Assembly (NCBI RefSeq): GCF_030538755.1
Contig: NZ_JAUNTJ010000009.1
Location: 1-64,000 of the forward strand
Direction: 5' to 3'
Length of the DNA: 64,000 bases
Source: Paracoccus sp. (in: a-proteobacteria)
GTDB taxonomy: Bacteria; Pseudomonadota; Alphaproteobacteria; Rhodobacterales; Rhodobacteraceae
Below the pieces are notes generated by a model that worked only from the letters and a program-made list of their open reading frames with translations, was not told the origin of the DNA and made no database searches. Positions 63,329 through 64,000 of the stretch are shown piece after piece. The translations under genes and the position numbers were made by a program. The number at the start of each line of letters is the position of its first letter. Within the stretch, counting starts at the first letter, position 1.

Positions 63329-64000
63329 TTATCCACGCAATGGCACGAGGGCGCCGAACCGGGCGATGACCTGGCTTGCGACGGCATGGCCTTCCCGCAA
63401 CGCGTCATCGCAGCCCTGTCCGGTCAGCCGACCCGCCAGATAGGCGCCGTTGAAACTGTCGCCCGCGCCGGTGGTATCGACGGGCTTCAGCATCTCTACC
63501 TCGACTTCTCGATAATCGTCCCCGGCAAGGTATCCCATCGTGCCTCCGCCGTTCTTGACGACGATCTCTTCTGCCCCGGCGGCCTGCCAGCGCGCGGCGC
63601 AGGCCAGAAGTGAGTCGTCACCGAACCAGTTGGCATCATCCTCGAAACTGGGCATCAGGATCCGCGCGCCTTTGGCGGCGGCGGTCAGCCAATGCCGCAT
63701 CGCCTCGGGGTTTTCCCACAGATTCGGGCGCAGATTGGGGTCGAAGGCGGTCAGCTTGCCTTGTGCGCGGGCGTGAGCCAGACGCGAGAGCAACGCCTCG
63801 CGCCCAGCGTCCGGCAGAATGGCGAGCGTGATACCCGAGAGATAGATCCCATCCGCAGCGGCAAAGGCCGCGTCCAGATGGGCGTGGTCTTCGGCCAGCA
63901 GACGGGCGGCTGATTGGCCGCGCCAATAGGCGAAGCTGCGCTCTCCGTCCTGTAGCTCAATGGCATAGAGGCCTACAGAGCGGATGGGATCCCGCGTGAT
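63329..64000 (-). CDS. kdgK: 2-keto-3-deoxygluconate kinase (PfkB family), C-terminal part
   Basis: The frame is open to the window end, so about 223 C-terminal residues are seen and the start is outside. PfkB features: FDPNLRPNLW (sugar/phosphate region), the nucleotide site KNGGGTMG and the catalytic DTTGAGDSFNG with its aspartate. Phosphorylates KDG in hexuronate/galactonate breakdown in this family; other sugar kinases of the PfkB group are possible. Its stop is 40 bases from the IS remnant. Confidence 0.85.
   Translation of the reverse strand: MTRDPIRSVGLYAIELQDGERSFAYWRGQSAARLLAEDHAHLDAAFAAADGIYLSGITLAILPDAGREALLSRLAHARAQGKLTAFDPNLRPNLWENPEAMRHWLTAAAKGARILMPSFEDDANWFGDDSLLACAARWQAAGAEEIVVKNGGGTMGYLAGDDYREVEVEMLKPVDTTGAGDSFNGAYLAGRLTGQGCDDALREGHAVASQVIARFGALVPLRG

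Overview
The window is a G+C-rich alphaproteobacterial chromosome segment, almost certainly from the Rhodobacterales (Rhodobacter/Paracoccus-like). The evidence is a cco cbb3-oxidase operon, a split F1-ATPase operon (atpHAGDC without F0), a DUF1127 gene followed by CCUCCUCCC-loop RNA hairpins, a VPLPA-CTERM protein, phosphatidylcholine synthase, a DUF2484 gene next to murC, and a B12-dependent ribonucleotide reductase. Nearly all of it is core chromosome. Only the last 2 kb carries clear mobile-element debris.

Layout. 1-2611: end of ccoN, then ccoO, ccoQ and ccoP. 2810-4795: rlmJ, a dense array of 12 RNA hairpins, a DUF1127 gene that heads the array, and a shared regulatory region with a candidate heat-shock-type promoter and an FnrL-like box. 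4796-6631: Mrp/ApbC and a ceramidase-like membrane protein. 6632-22886: division and cell wall (dcw) cluster mraZ-rsmH-ftsL-ftsI-murE-murF-mraY-orf-murD-ftsW-murG-murC-DUF2484-orf-(frameshifted orf)-murB, preceded by a long leader with a strong terminator (UpsM-like) and a CtrA-type site. The usual ddl-ftsQ-ftsA-ftsZ end is absent. 23141-28318: atpH-atpA-(zinc-ribbon membrane orf)-atpG-atpD-atpC. 28421-34992: H-type lectin, alpha/beta hydrolase, HCCA-isomerase-like protein, prs, xseA, a VPLPA-CTERM surface protein and purD. 34993-35603: an AT-rich stretch without genes that holds another CtrA-type site. 35604-38867: kdsA and two capsule-export genes. 38982-47130: UDG-like protein, SseB-like protein, pcs, a solute-binding protein, ubiH-like monooxygenase, nucleotidase, and a coupled GntR/orf/AlkA/esterase operon. 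47253-52318: uvrB, two I78-type inhibitors, sodC, a complex I NDUFS4-like protein, an acetyltransferase, an MliC-like protein and tRNA-Arg(UCU). 52424-61914: BI-1 protein, quinone reductase, XRE regulator, histidinol-phosphatase, mgtE, 5-formyl-THF cyclo-ligase and nrdJ with candidate CtrA and NrdR sites. 62174-64000: two broken IS630-type transposases head to head, and the end of a 2-keto-3-deoxygluconate kinase gene.

The most striking feature is the array at 3637-4171. Twelve consecutive stem-loops differ in their stems but nearly all present CCTCCTCCC in the loop on the minus strand, downstream of a DUF1127 gene. This is the hallmark of CcsR/'cuckoo' anti-Shine-Dalgarno-like sRNAs. Here they form three tandem ~180-bp modules of four hairpins plus one small hairpin, and the last hairpin doubles as an intrinsic terminator. 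A second theme is three perfect TTAA-N7-TTAA (CtrA-type) sites, at the head of the dcw cluster, upstream of nrdJ, and in the orphan AT-rich gap.

All homology statements come from reading the protein and DNA sequence by eye. No database search was run.
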